Part shown: positions 1 to 8,972 of the stretch, one piece after another
How the letters are laid out: each line of letters starts with the position of its first letter
Numbering within the stretch: the first letter of the stretch is position 1
Assembly: GCA_025963645.1 (NCBI GenBank)
Contig: JAOQAI010000013.1
Span: 1-64,000, forward strand
Origin: Flaviaestuariibacter sp.
GTDB taxonomy: Bacteria > Bacteroidota > Bacteroidia > Chitinophagales > Chitinophagaceae
Direction of reading: 5' to 3'
DNA length: 64,000 nucleotides
Translations under genes and position numbers: made by a program
The notes under the pieces: generated by a model
Databases searched by the model: none
What the model was told of the DNA's origin: nothing
What the model saw: the letters and a program-made list of their open reading frames with translations, nothing else

Positions 1-59
1 CCCTCATACTGCTTTAACGCGGACACAATCTGCGTCTCTGTGAATTTTTGCTTTTTCAT
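1..59 (-). CDS. IS3-family transposase OrfA (N-terminus only)
   Basis: The complement of bases 59 to 1 opens with ATG and reads MKKQKFTETQIVSALKQYE before leaving the window. The KFTETQIV opening is characteristic of the helix-turn-helix OrfA subunit of IS3-family (IS407-like) transposases, which binds the terminal repeats and makes OrfAB by frameshifting with the downstream OrfB. It is absent from the ORF track because it is truncated by the window edge. The family call rests on about 19 residues, but they are the diagnostic ones. Confidence 0.7.
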   Translation of the reverse strand, partial: MKKQKFTETQIVSALKQYE

Positions 60-127
60 ATTTGACAATTTAAATTTAAACTCCAAGAGTCTAATTCGTA
101 ACTGTCCTAATATCTGAGAAGGCTACA
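1..127 (-). mobile_element. IS3-family insertion sequence, left end (runs off window)
   Basis: The minus strand encodes the first residues of an IS3-type OrfA transposase just inside the window edge. Reading outward, the probable element end on the minus strand starts TGTAGCCTTCTCAG, and IS3-family termini normally begin TG. I place the boundary at base 127 because methyltransferase-like coding sequence starts directly after it on the plus strand. The right end and target duplication lie outside the window, so the exact boundary is inferred. Confidence 0.6.
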
Positions 128-206
128 TAATCGCTTTGCCCAAGACTGGGAAGAGAAGGGAGGGAGGCAACAATCAGTTTTCTTTTCAAAAATTGCTTTT
201 GAGTCA

Positions 207-1844
207 TTGCCTAAATGGATGACCAATTATATCATCCGAAACCAGCCATCATTTTGTGACTGGGGCTGTGCATTGGGTGATGGTACAGATTACTTGCGTA
301 AGTCATTGTTTCTTGAAAGTATCACTGGTATTGATTTCTCGGATTCAAGTATTGAAACAGCAAAAAAGTCTTTCCCCGCGAGTACATTTATTTGTGCAAA
401 CCTTGTTCAAGAGCCTTTTGATCAAAAATTTGATATTATATTTAGCTCAAATACACTCGAACATTTTTATACCCCTTGGCAAACTTTACGTGCTATAGCT
501 AAGTTTGCTAAAGAACACTTAATTGTTCTGATTCCTTTTCAAGAATATGTTTATCCATGTAAAGAGCATTTCTATACTTTCGATTATCAAAATATTCCAG
601 TAATTATTGATGACTTTACTCTTTCATTTGGTAAAGCTATTGATGTTTACGACTCTGAAAATTGGCCAGGTAAGCAAATCCTTCTGATTTATTCATCTAG
701 GAGCTGTTTGAAAAACTTTTTTTTAGGTGATATTTTTATTGAAGGAAATGATTTTGATAAAGTTCGCTACAGTGAATCTTTTACAGTGCTATCTCAGAAC
801 ATTGAGGGGTTAAATGCTCAACTTTTGAACTCAGAGCAGTTAAATGAAAACACGTCCTTATTGGTGAAAACTCTTGAAGAAGAAAAGGCTTCTCTCTCGA
901 AACGGTTATTAGAGAACGTGTCTCAATTAGCGAATGCAAATGTTAGGATATCAGAGTTAGAGCAACAAAAACAGGATATTGAAAGGATTAATAATGAATT
1001 TTCTCTGGCGCAAAAGGATATAGCAAGCTTAAATGAAGAAAATGGTTTGCTAAGAACACTAGCGACTGATTTAAAAGGGCAATTACAAGTTACAGAAGTT
1101 CAGTCTTTAAAAACGAGAGAATATGTTACGCTTTTAGAAAATGAGAATAAAGAACTAAAAGTTGATAGTTCTCAATTGTTTATTGTACAGAAAGAAACCC
1201 AAGACTTAAAGATTTCTATTGAGAATTTGGTAGCTGTAAAGCAAGAAACAGATTTTTTACAACAAGCTCAATTATCTGATGCGCACTCTAGAATTGCAGA
1301 ACTGGAGCAGCAGAAGCAAGACTTTGAAGGGAATATTATGCTAGCTAATAAAAGGATTGAGGACTTAGAAATAGCTGCATCTCAACACACTGATAAGGAG
1401 ATTCAAAAGCAGTATACCATTGCACAATTAACTGATTCCTTGAAAGAAAAAGAAAATATTCTGAATGGCTTGCTGGAAGATAAAAACAAATTTCTGCGAG
1501 AAGTTGAAGAGCTGTCCAAATTATTTTTGGAAAGCGATTTAAAGGCTAAATTAGAACTAGAAGAACAAGCAGTAATAATAAATAGGTTGAAAGAAGAGAT
1601 TAATTCATTATTCACGAAACTTGAATCTGTTGGATCTGAAAATATACTCCTCTTTGAGCAATTGTCTTCAGTGCAAGACATGTTTACTAGTCTTTTAAAA
1701 GAAAAGAGCAAATTACTAGAAACCATTGATGAGCATAAACGACTTTATACAGATATTGCGCATAGTAATTCGTGGAAATATACAAAACAATTGCGTTTAA
1801 TGGTTTATAAGACTAAAAAATTGTTTGGTCAAAAACTTGATTAA
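207..1844 (+). CDS. SAM methyltransferase with long C-terminal coiled coil, 5'-truncated by IS
   Basis: Residues ~15-130 form a class I methyltransferase: motif I is DWGCALGDGT, followed by the acidic-end strand ITGIDFSD and a FSSNTLEHF motif. Residues ~200-515 are an almost uninterrupted coiled coil with internally repeated RI.ELEQQKQD segments, and the tail carries SNSWKYTKQLR, a motif common at the ends of coiled-coil O-antigen proteins. The listed start is a TTG. The frame stays open upstream to base 111 with no ATG or GTG and still reads like protein from ~128 (FAQDWEEKGGRQQS), so the true N-terminus was removed by the IS3 element. It heads a polysaccharide operon with wzm/wzt. The architecture recalls WbdD-type chain terminators, but no kinase domain is seen. 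Expression after truncation is uncertain. Confidence 0.75.
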   Translation: MPKWMTNYIIRNQPSFCDWGCALGDGTDYLRKSLFLESITGIDFSDSSIETAKKSFPASTFICANLVQEPFDQKFDIIFSSNTLEHFYTPWQTLRAIAKFAKEHLIVLIPFQEYVYPCKEHFYTFDYQNIPVIIDDFTLSFGKAIDVYDSENWPGKQILLIYSSRSCLKNFFLGDIFIEGNDFDKVRYSESFTVLSQNIEGLNAQLLNSEQLNENTSLLVKTLEEEKASLSKRLLENVSQLANANVRISELEQQKQDIERINNEFSLAQKDIASLNEENGLLRTLATDLKGQLQVTEVQSLKTREYVTLLENENKELKVDSSQLFIVQKETQDLKISIENLVAVKQETDFLQQAQLSDAHSRIAELEQQKQDFEGNIMLANKRIEDLEIAASQHTDKEIQKQYTIAQLTDSLKEKENILNGLLEDKNKFLREVEELSKLFLESDLKAKLELEEQAVIINRLKEEINSLFTKLESVGSENILLFEQLSSVQDMFTSLLKEKSKLLETIDEHKRLYTDIAHSNSWKYTKQLRLMVYKTKKLFGQKLD

Positions 1845-1862
1845 GGGGGTAAATAGGATTAT

Positions 1863-2987
1863 ATGATGAAGATTTTGTTTGTTTTTGGTACCCGTCCTGA
1901 AGCTATTAAAGTAGCTCCGTTAATAAAGATTCTGAAAGAAAAAGAGGGTTTTGAAATTAAAGTGTGCCTCACTGGCCAACATCGCAAGATGCTGGACCAA
2001 GTAATGGAATTCTTTGAAATTGGTGCGGATTACGATTTGGAACTAATGAAGCCTAATCAAACTCTTGTAGATATTACTGGGGATGCCCTGAAAGGTGTTT
2101 ATCATATCATAACATCAGAATTTTTACCAGATTATGTAGTAGTTCAAGGTGATACAACTACGGCTCTGAGTGGTGCACTGGCGGCTTTTTATGCTAAGGT
2201 AAAAGTTATTCATATTGAGGCTGGATTAAGAAGCGGGGACAAGTATTCTCCTTTTCCAGAGGAAATGAACCGTATACTTATCGGACGTATAGCAGATCTG
2301 CATTTTGCGCCTACACAAAAAGCTTATGATGGATTAATTAGTGAAGGGATTGATCGAAAAAAGATTTGGGATGTGGGTAATACTGTCATAGATGCCTTAT
2401 TGCTGGGGCTCGATACAATTAAAAAGAAAAATCAGGAAGGGTTTAATGATTACTTTAATTTCTTAGAGCGTTCAAAGCGCATAATATTAGTTACTGGTCA
2501 TCGAAGAGAGAATTTTGGAGAGCCGTTCGAAGAAATTTGTTATGCACTTAAGCAAATAGCCGAAGCCCATTCTGACGTTGAGATTGTATACCCTGTACAT
2601 CTTAACCCTAATGTACAAGACCCTGTTGCGAGAATTCTGAAAAATCAGCCTCGGATCCATTTAATAGAGCCACTTGATTATCCACACTTAATTTGGCTAA
2701 TGAATATGTCATATTTGGTTATTACAGATTCAGGCGGGATTCAAGAAGAAGCACCTGCACTAGGTAAGCCAGTATTGGTTATGAGGGAAGTGACAGAACG
2801 GACTGAAGGAGTTGATGCAGGCACGGCAAAATTAGTAGGTACAGACAGGAGGAAAATTTTTAGTGAGGCTAACCGTCTTCTAAATGACAAAGATGCTTAT
2901 ACTCGAATGGCTAAAGCTGTAAACCCTTATGGGGACGGTACAACTTGCGAAAAAATTTTAGAAGTTTTGCAAAAGCAAATTAATTAA
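1863..2987 (+). CDS. wecB: UDP-N-acetylglucosamine 2-epimerase (non-hydrolysing)
   Basis: This is a full-length (374 aa) WecB/MnaA-type epimerase that interconverts UDP-GlcNAc and UDP-ManNAc in the cytoplasm, feeding ManNAc-derived sugars into surface glycans. The N-terminal signature FGTRPEAIKVAPL, the HIEAGLRSGD motif, the TGHRRENFGEP motif and the C-terminal TDSGGIQEEAP motif are all intact. Two adjacent ATG codons compete for the start. It lies 18 bp after the methyltransferase/coiled-coil gene and 10 bp before a glycosyltransferase, so it is part of the same operon. Confidence 0.95.
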   Translation: MMKILFVFGTRPEAIKVAPLIKILKEKEGFEIKVCLTGQHRKMLDQVMEFFEIGADYDLELMKPNQTLVDITGDALKGVYHIITSEFLPDYVVVQGDTTTALSGALAAFYAKVKVIHIEAGLRSGDKYSPFPEEMNRILIGRIADLHFAPTQKAYDGLISEGIDRKKIWDVGNTVIDALLLGLDTIKKKNQEGFNDYFNFLERSKRIILVTGHRRENFGEPFEEICYALKQIAEAHSDVEIVYPVHLNPNVQDPVARILKNQPRIHLIEPLDYPHLIWLMNMSYLVITDSGGIQEEAPALGKPVLVMREVTERTEGVDAGTAKLVGTDRRKIFSEANRLLNDKDAYTRMAKAVNPYGDGTTCEKILEVLQKQIN

Positions 2988-2997
2988 GGGTTATAAT

Positions 2998-4374
2998 ATG
3001 ATTAGCAAGCTAAATAGGCATTTAAAAGAAAGAGGTGTGGCTGGTACAGCTAGGCAATTTAAAAAGTGCTTGAACGAAAATGGACTTGAGTATACCATCA
3101 AGCAAATTTTTAAACCCCTGCAACCAGATCTTCAAGAAAATGTGCATATACCTGCAACCATTCCATCTCAGGCAGAAGATGCAAAGAATATTCAAGCTAT
3201 TGACATAACGGATAATCGACCAAAGCGAATTGTGCCACGTCCTTGTGGAATCAGAAAGTATCCTGAAAATGCTCTAGAAACCATTCTTGAATTGCGTTTG
3301 CCACAATGTAAAGGAATATTTGTACAAGCTCCTGTTATTGATTGGGAGGTGCCGCTTTTCCAACGTCCACAGCACATGGCAATAGCTATGGCAAAAGCAG
3401 GATATCTTGTTTTCTACATGACGTTAAATTGGATTGATGAAGTGGAGGGTTTTGTTGAAGTATACCCAAATTTGTTTATAGCAAGTAGGTTGGATCTACC
3501 TTTTACTTTAAAGAATGCATATGTTTCCATCTACTCTACTTCTCCATTCTACGTTCCAGAACAATTAGCAGAAATACGAAAAAACAATAAGATTATATAT
3601 GAATATATCGATGATATTGATCCTAAGATTAGTGGTGAGTATACTCCAAAATTGATTCGGCAATTTGATTATATAAGTGACGATACAGTAGATCTTGTTG
3701 CAGTGAGCGGACGTGTACTAATAGAGGACATTAGGAAAAAGGTTTCCTCGGAAAAAATTGTTTATGTGCCTAATGGGGTTGAATTTGAACACTATCAATC
3801 TGCCTTAGCCTTTGATAGTGCCGTACCAGAAAATTTAAAGTCAATTATAGCTAAAGAGAAACCTATAGTCGGCTATTTTGGTGCCCTAGCCCCCTGGTTA
3901 TGGTATGAACTGATTGAAGAAGTTACACTTAACATGCCTGATTTTGAATTTATTTTTATTGGGCCTGATTATTATGGTGGAGTCGCTCGTCTCCCTCAAC
4001 GTGAAAATGTTCATTATTTAGGCGTAGTGGACTATAAAACGCTCCCTAGTGTGGCAAAACATTTTGATGTAGCTATTATTCCTTTTGCTCCCGGACAGAT
4101 TGCTAAAACCACATCTCCTCTGAAGCTCTTTGAATATTTCGCCTTGCAGATACCTGTGGTGGTAACAAGTGAGATGCAGGAGTGCATCGCATTTCCAGAA
4201 GTGCTATCAGGGCATGCTGCAACTAATTTCATTAAGCAATTAAGAAAAGCTTACTCGCAAAGTGATAGTGATGAATTGAAGAAAAAGTTGCTTTCAAGAG
4301 CTTTGGAAAATTCTTGGGAAATGAGAGCACTTACTTTAAAAGAAAAGATTGAAGATCTCAATAATTGTCGATAA
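2998..4374 (+). CDS. Glycosyltransferase (GT4-like, GT-B fold)
   Basis: This 458-aa protein has a variable ~100-residue N-terminal extension, then a GT-B transferase. The acceptor-side domain contains VPLFQRPQHMA, a motif frequent in a subgroup of bacterial GT4-like enzymes. The donor-side domain contains VPNGVEFEHY, VGYFGALAPW and a C-terminal KTTSPLKLFEYFA segment resembling the nucleotide-sugar binding E-x7-E region. It probably adds one sugar of the exported polysaccharide; donor and linkage cannot be read from the sequence. It follows wecB by 10 bp and is AT-rich like its neighbours. Confidence 0.85.
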   Translation: MISKLNRHLKERGVAGTARQFKKCLNENGLEYTIKQIFKPLQPDLQENVHIPATIPSQAEDAKNIQAIDITDNRPKRIVPRPCGIRKYPENALETILELRLPQCKGIFVQAPVIDWEVPLFQRPQHMAIAMAKAGYLVFYMTLNWIDEVEGFVEVYPNLFIASRLDLPFTLKNAYVSIYSTSPFYVPEQLAEIRKNNKIIYEYIDDIDPKISGEYTPKLIRQFDYISDDTVDLVAVSGRVLIEDIRKKVSSEKIVYVPNGVEFEHYQSALAFDSAVPENLKSIIAKEKPIVGYFGALAPWLWYELIEEVTLNMPDFEFIFIGPDYYGGVARLPQRENVHYLGVVDYKTLPSVAKHFDVAIIPFAPGQIAKTTSPLKLFEYFALQIPVVVTSEMQECIAFPEVLSGHAATNFIKQLRKAYSQSDSDELKKKLLSRALENSWEMRALTLKEKIEDLNNCR

Positions 4375-4424
4375 GCTTATCTCATTTTTATATTTGAACC
4401 CCCACATTAATAAGAATTATTGTT

Positions 4425-5450
4425 ATGGATTTTATTGTTAATAGAATAAGGAAGGTTAAAGAATTAAAAACCCAACTAGAGTCTAAAGAAAAAGAACTTG
4501 CTAGGCTTCAGGAGGAACTCGCTCTTAAACAAAAACATTCCGATGATTTGAACCAAACTATAACTGTTTTAAAAGATGAAAAATATGCATTGCTTGTAGA
4601 AAGAGAAAAGATAGACGAGTCATCTAAGTTTGCAACTCCCGGACATTATTATTCACCAATTCCTTCTATTCCGGAAATAAAAATTGCTGAGGAAAAAATA
4701 TGGGGAGATTTTCCAAGAACTCTACCTGCTATTGATCTTAATACAGAAAAACAATTAAAAATGGTTGAAAGCTTATCGGCTTTTTACAATGAGATTCCAT
4801 TTGGTGAAGAGAAGAAGGAGGGGCTACGTTATTACGCTAATAATATTTTTTATCCATGGACCGATGGAGCGATACTTTATTCTTTCTTAAGACATCTGCA
4901 ACCAAATAGGGTTATCGAAGTAGGATCAGGATTCTCATCTGCAATCATGATGGATACAAATGATCTTTTTTTTAACAATTCCATTAATCTTGAATTTGTT
5001 GAGCCTTATCCAGATCGATTGAATTCGCTAATGACCGAAAGTGATAGCACAAAGTGCAAGATTCATCAGCAGTTTATCCAAGATATTCCAGTGGATTTAT
5101 TTGCAGAACTTGGAGCAAATGATATATTATTTATTGACTCTAGCCATGTATCTAAAGTTCATAGTGATGTAAATAAGATTTTCTTTGAAATCCTTCCAGC
5201 ATTGAAAAAGGGGGTATATATACATTTTCATGATTTATTCTATCCATTCGAGTACCATAAAGAGTGGATTTATAAAGGCGTTGTCTGGAACGAAGCCTAT
5301 TTGTTGAGGGCATTTATGCAGTATAATGACAGCTTTGAGATTGTGTTTTGGAACACTTATTTATATAATTTTCATAAAGAGTCTTTTCGAAATATGCCTA
5401 AATGTATGGAAGGTCCTGGAGGTAACATTTGGCTAAAAAAAATTAAATAA
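4425..5450 (+). CDS. Class I SAM-dependent methyltransferase with N-terminal coiled coil
   Basis: Residues ~1-60 are a Lys/Glu-rich coiled coil. The remainder is a Rossmann methyltransferase of the Methyltransf_24 type: the SAM loop is VIEVGSGFSS, a FVEPYPDRL strand follows, and LFIDSSHVSKVHSDV matches the DSSH motif typical of this family. A second copy of the coiled-coil plus methyltransferase theme in this operon suggests modification, possibly capping, of the glycan, with the coil mediating assembly. The gene is preceded by 50 bp and followed by a 209-bp gap, so a separate transcript could start after it. The substrate is unknown. Confidence 0.82.
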   Translation: MDFIVNRIRKVKELKTQLESKEKELARLQEELALKQKHSDDLNQTITVLKDEKYALLVEREKIDESSKFATPGHYYSPIPSIPEIKIAEEKIWGDFPRTLPAIDLNTEKQLKMVESLSAFYNEIPFGEEKKEGLRYYANNIFYPWTDGAILYSFLRHLQPNRVIEVGSGFSSAIMMDTNDLFFNNSINLEFVEPYPDRLNSLMTESDSTKCKIHQQFIQDIPVDLFAELGANDILFIDSSHVSKVHSDVNKIFFEILPALKKGVYIHFHDLFYPFEYHKEWIYKGVVWNEAYLLRAFMQYNDSFEIVFWNTYLYNFHKESFRNMPKCMEGPGGNIWLKKIK

Positions 5451-5659
5451 TAAATAGGATTCAAATTACTCCTTTTATGCTAATTTTTATTATTACTATT
5501 TAACTGTCAGAACTTCCTAATAATTATGTAATGTCCTTTCGTCTAACCTGCTGATAATATGAAATTATAAGATTCTAAGGTCTAGATAGTTGTTTAGGCG
5601 TTATAATTTCTTCTAGCGCAATGGTATACAAAACATGCTAGCATAAACGCAATAATCGG

Positions 5660-6799
5660 ATGAACTTATCAGGAGAGAGGTCAAGTCTTTTAGTATCTAT
5701 AATCTTACCTACGTATAATGGTAGTAAGTATCTACGTAAATCAATTGAAAGCTGTTTATCACAAACATATCGCCATATTGAGGTCATAATTGTCAATGAT
5801 TGTTCTACTGATGATACAGCATTGATTATAAATCACTACGCTAGTATTGATAAACGTGTGCAAATTATTAATAATGCTGCTAATCAGAAACTGCCTCAAT
5901 CCTTAAACATTGGGTTTGCGGCCTCTACAGGTACCTATTTTACTTGGATATCGGATGATAATATTTTTGCTTCGGATGCAATAGCCACACTGGTAGAAAG
6001 CATGGAGCAGGATCCAGGTATTGATATTGTATATTCCTCATATTATTTTATCAATGAAAAAGGAGATCGATTAGATAGTTTCGGATACGAACCGGAGGCA
6101 TTGTTATTTAAATGCGCACCTGGTGCCTGCTTCTTATATAAGAAAGAGGTGCATACGCTTCTCAAAGGATTCGATCCGACAAAATTCCGGATGGAAGACA
6201 TGGATTTCTGGTTACGTGCAGCTGTAAGATTCCGGTATAAATATATTGATCAAAAGCATTTATATTATTACCGTAAACATGCTAATAATCTTACTTCCGC
6301 AATTTATTCCGATGCTAATCTTTACAGGCAATACCGCCAAAACCATTTCCTTTCTTTTCAGCATTTTTTTAGAAACGGGCTAGGATACTATATAACCGAT
6401 CAAGAGCTAGAGTTGCACTTAGAGTTATACTTTGAAGATATTGTGATTAATAAAAATTGGAATTTTAATCTTGCGGATAAAGTTATAGGGTATATTAACT
6501 ATTTAGACAATCTTATTACGCTTCCTTGGGAAAATATAGGGTTCGATAAAAAGAGGATCAATGATATAATAAACAGTAAGAAAAACAGAATAGTGTCACT
6601 TGTTATTAATGATTTGGTATTTGAAAATAAGCTCTTACAAAATGAAAATCCGAAGATTGCAAAAATCATTAATAAGCCAATTTCTTGGTATTACAAAGAA
6701 TATGAAGTCTTACCATCCTGGTATAAAAAGTTAGGACATATAATTAAAGCTTGGCAGGGTAATAAAAATTGGAGGTCGCTGATCAATAAAGGTAAATAG
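5660..6799 (+). CDS. Glycosyltransferase family 2
   Basis: This 379-aa GT-A transferase has the classic GT2 opening VSIILPTYNGSKYLRKSIE, the nucleotide-binding VNDCSTDDT and the metal-binding acidic motif in WISDDN (a variant of DxD). A MEDMDFWLR segment matches the catalytic-base ED/W region seen in family members. The C-terminal ~130 residues are specific to this protein. It follows a 209-bp AT-rich gap containing no recognisable gene and precedes the bifunctional transferase by 2 bp, so the two are certainly co-transcribed. Its specificity is unknown. Confidence 0.88.
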   Translation: MNLSGERSSLLVSIILPTYNGSKYLRKSIESCLSQTYRHIEVIIVNDCSTDDTALIINHYASIDKRVQIINNAANQKLPQSLNIGFAASTGTYFTWISDDNIFASDAIATLVESMEQDPGIDIVYSSYYFINEKGDRLDSFGYEPEALLFKCAPGACFLYKKEVHTLLKGFDPTKFRMEDMDFWLRAAVRFRYKYIDQKHLYYYRKHANNLTSAIYSDANLYRQYRQNHFLSFQHFFRNGLGYYITDQELELHLELYFEDIVINKNWNFNLADKVIGYINYLDNLITLPWENIGFDKKRINDIINSKKNRIVSLVINDLVFENKLLQNENPKIAKIINKPISWYYKEYEVLPSWYKKLGHIIKAWQGNKNWRSLINKGK

Positions 6800-6801
6800 G
6801 A

Positions 6802-8967
6802 ATGAAGTATTGGCTTTTAACAACCGAATATCCTCCCTTTTTTGGCGGTGGAATTAGCACTTATTGCCAATTTACAGCAAAAATGCTTGCCGAAAAAGGA
6901 CATGGGGTTTCTGTTTTTATAAATGATACTTCTGTAAGTGATGTTTTTATTGCTGACAAAGAGGGAGTTAGGCTCATTCGTTTTAACCCCAGTCAGACCA
7001 ATGCTTCTTCCTATTTAGGACACACGACCAATTTAAGCTATGAGTTTGCACACGTTGTCAAGAAATTTGTTGAAGAAGAAGGCAAGCCAGATATTATAGA
7101 GGCACAGGAATATTTAGGTATTGCTTATTATCTCCTCCAGTATAAGTATTTGCTATACAATTGGTGCAAAGATGTTCCGGTGGTCATTACAATGCATTCT
7201 CCTTCCTTTCTTTACTTAGAGCATAACCACGTACCGCTGTATAAATATCCCAATTATTGGATAGGAGAAATGGAGCGTTATTGCATGCAAGCTGCAGACC
7301 TGGTTATTTCACCTAGTGCTTTTTTAGTATCGGAGGTTAAAAAGCGATTTGATTTGACGAGCCCCAATATTGTTGTTGTGCCCAACCCTTATCATATTTC
7401 GAATAATGTGGTGAAAGGAAACGAAAAGGGCAATCAAATTATTTTCTTTGGTAAGCTCTCTGCCCAAAAGGGCATTTTTAAATTACTGCATTACTTTCAT
7501 CAATTATGGGATCAGGGGTTTACCGAATCGCTATACCTAATCGGTGGACAAGATATTGTTTACCATCCTGAAGGGAAAACCATGGGCTCGATAGTAAGAA
7601 GTAAATACAAGTCATTTATTTCTAGAGGGCTTTTAAAGCTAGAGGACAAAATCAGCCCCAATAAAATAAAGGAGCGTTTGAACCAGGCAAAATTAGTCAT
7701 CATTCCCAGCACCGTAGAAAACCTTCCTTACGTACTTTTTGAAATGATGGAAATCGGAAAGATAGTTTTGGTTTCAAAGCAGGGTGGGCATGCGGAAGTT
7801 GTAAAGGATGGTAGTAATGGATTTGTGTTTGATCACAATGAGCCTCAGAGCTTTTTCCAGCAATTGGCCGTTTCGCTCTCATTAAGTAATGAAGAACGAA
7901 ATAAAATAGGCGCAGCGGCCCGTGAGACTATTATTAGCAATTATAGTTTAGATACAATTTACGCTTTAAAGCTGGAGGCGATCAAAATGGCTATAACAGA
8001 AAGTCAAAGCGATCATGCTGAATTTCCATTTATACGAAGTAAAGTGCTTCTTTCACCAGATGAAGGAGTCGCGAGCCATCAAGGGTTGCTGTCAATTGTA
8101 GTACCTTATTACAACATGGGGAAATATATTGATGAAACAATACAATCCCTGGAAGCTACTACTTATTTATACAAAGAAATAATCATTATAAATGATGGTA
8201 GCACAGATGTGATGAGCATTGAGAAGCTAAAGTCGTACGAAGGAAAAGTAGGGATAATTATCTATTCGATTCCGAATAACGGATTAGCTAATGCCCGAAA
8301 CTATGGAGCCCAGATGGCAAAAGGAGAATACATTGCTTACCTGGATGCTGATGATACCGTCAAAAGCGATTATTATAAAAAGGCGATTGCTGTTTTAACA
8401 CAATATAGTAATGTGCACTTTGTGGGCTGTTGGACACAATATTTTGAAGGCTCATCGAAAGTTTGGCCAACATTTACACCTGAAGCCCCAATCATCCTTT
8501 ACCACAATACTGTGAACTCAAGCGCGCTGGTCTGTAAAAGGAATGCTTTTATGAAAGCCGGGCTAAATGATAGATCCATGGCATTTCAAGGGTTAGAAGA
8601 TTATGAAAGTGTGGTTTCGCTTATTAGTTCAGGATATGGAGGCGTTGTCCTGCCTGAAATCTTGTTTGATTACCGCGTCAGGCAAGACTCAATGATTAGG
8701 GGTATAACCAAAACGAAGAAGCTCATCCTTTACCAACACATTAATAATAAGCATAAAGAGTTTTATGCTATTTTTGCCGCCGAAATTTCAAACCTGTTAA
8801 GTGCTAATGGTCCTGGAATTTTTTTAGATAATCCATCAATTGATTATCACTTGGCGGACAAAATTCCTTTTGGAGGGCAGTTATCTAACAGAATAATTCA
8901 TTTAGTTAAGAAAAACAAACTGTCTAAACAGTTGGCGTATAAACTTTACCGGTTAATAAATAAATAG
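6802..8967 (+). CDS. Bifunctional glycosyltransferase: N-terminal GT4, C-terminal GT2
   Basis: Two complete transferase domains are fused in 721 residues. Residues ~1-400 are GT4 (GT-B fold): TTEYPPFFGGGIST at the start, the donor-domain strand IIFFGKLSAQKGI, and PSTVENLPYVLFEMM followed by GGHAEVV. Residues ~425-700 are GT2 (GT-A fold): LSIVVPYYNMGKYIDETI, IINDGSTD and the metal motif YLDADDT. The fusion probably adds two consecutive sugars of the repeat unit. It lies between a GT2 (2 bp) and wzm (5 bp) in one operon. There is no internal stop or frameshift, so the fusion looks genuine. Confidence 0.9.
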   Translation: MKYWLLTTEYPPFFGGGISTYCQFTAKMLAEKGHGVSVFINDTSVSDVFIADKEGVRLIRFNPSQTNASSYLGHTTNLSYEFAHVVKKFVEEEGKPDIIEAQEYLGIAYYLLQYKYLLYNWCKDVPVVITMHSPSFLYLEHNHVPLYKYPNYWIGEMERYCMQAADLVISPSAFLVSEVKKRFDLTSPNIVVVPNPYHISNNVVKGNEKGNQIIFFGKLSAQKGIFKLLHYFHQLWDQGFTESLYLIGGQDIVYHPEGKTMGSIVRSKYKSFISRGLLKLEDKISPNKIKERLNQAKLVIIPSTVENLPYVLFEMMEIGKIVLVSKQGGHAEVVKDGSNGFVFDHNEPQSFFQQLAVSLSLSNEERNKIGAAARETIISNYSLDTIYALKLEAIKMAITESQSDHAEFPFIRSKVLLSPDEGVASHQGLLSIVVPYYNMGKYIDETIQSLEATTYLYKEIIIINDGSTDVMSIEKLKSYEGKVGIIIYSIPNNGLANARNYGAQMAKGEYIAYLDADDTVKSDYYKKAIAVLTQYSNVHFVGCWTQYFEGSSKVWPTFTPEAPIILYHNTVNSSALVCKRNAFMKAGLNDRSMAFQGLEDYESVVSLISSGYGGVVLPEILFDYRVRQDSMIRGITKTKKLILYQHINNKHKEFYAIFAAEISNLLSANGPGIFLDNPSIDYHLADKIPFGGQLSNRIIHLVKKNKLSKQLAYKLYRLINK

Positions 8968-8972
8968 CTTCA

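Noticed and set aside
5451-5659. Possible small gene or RNA in the 209-bp spacer
   Set aside because: AT-rich with no ORF, stable hairpin or promoter consensus that I can support.
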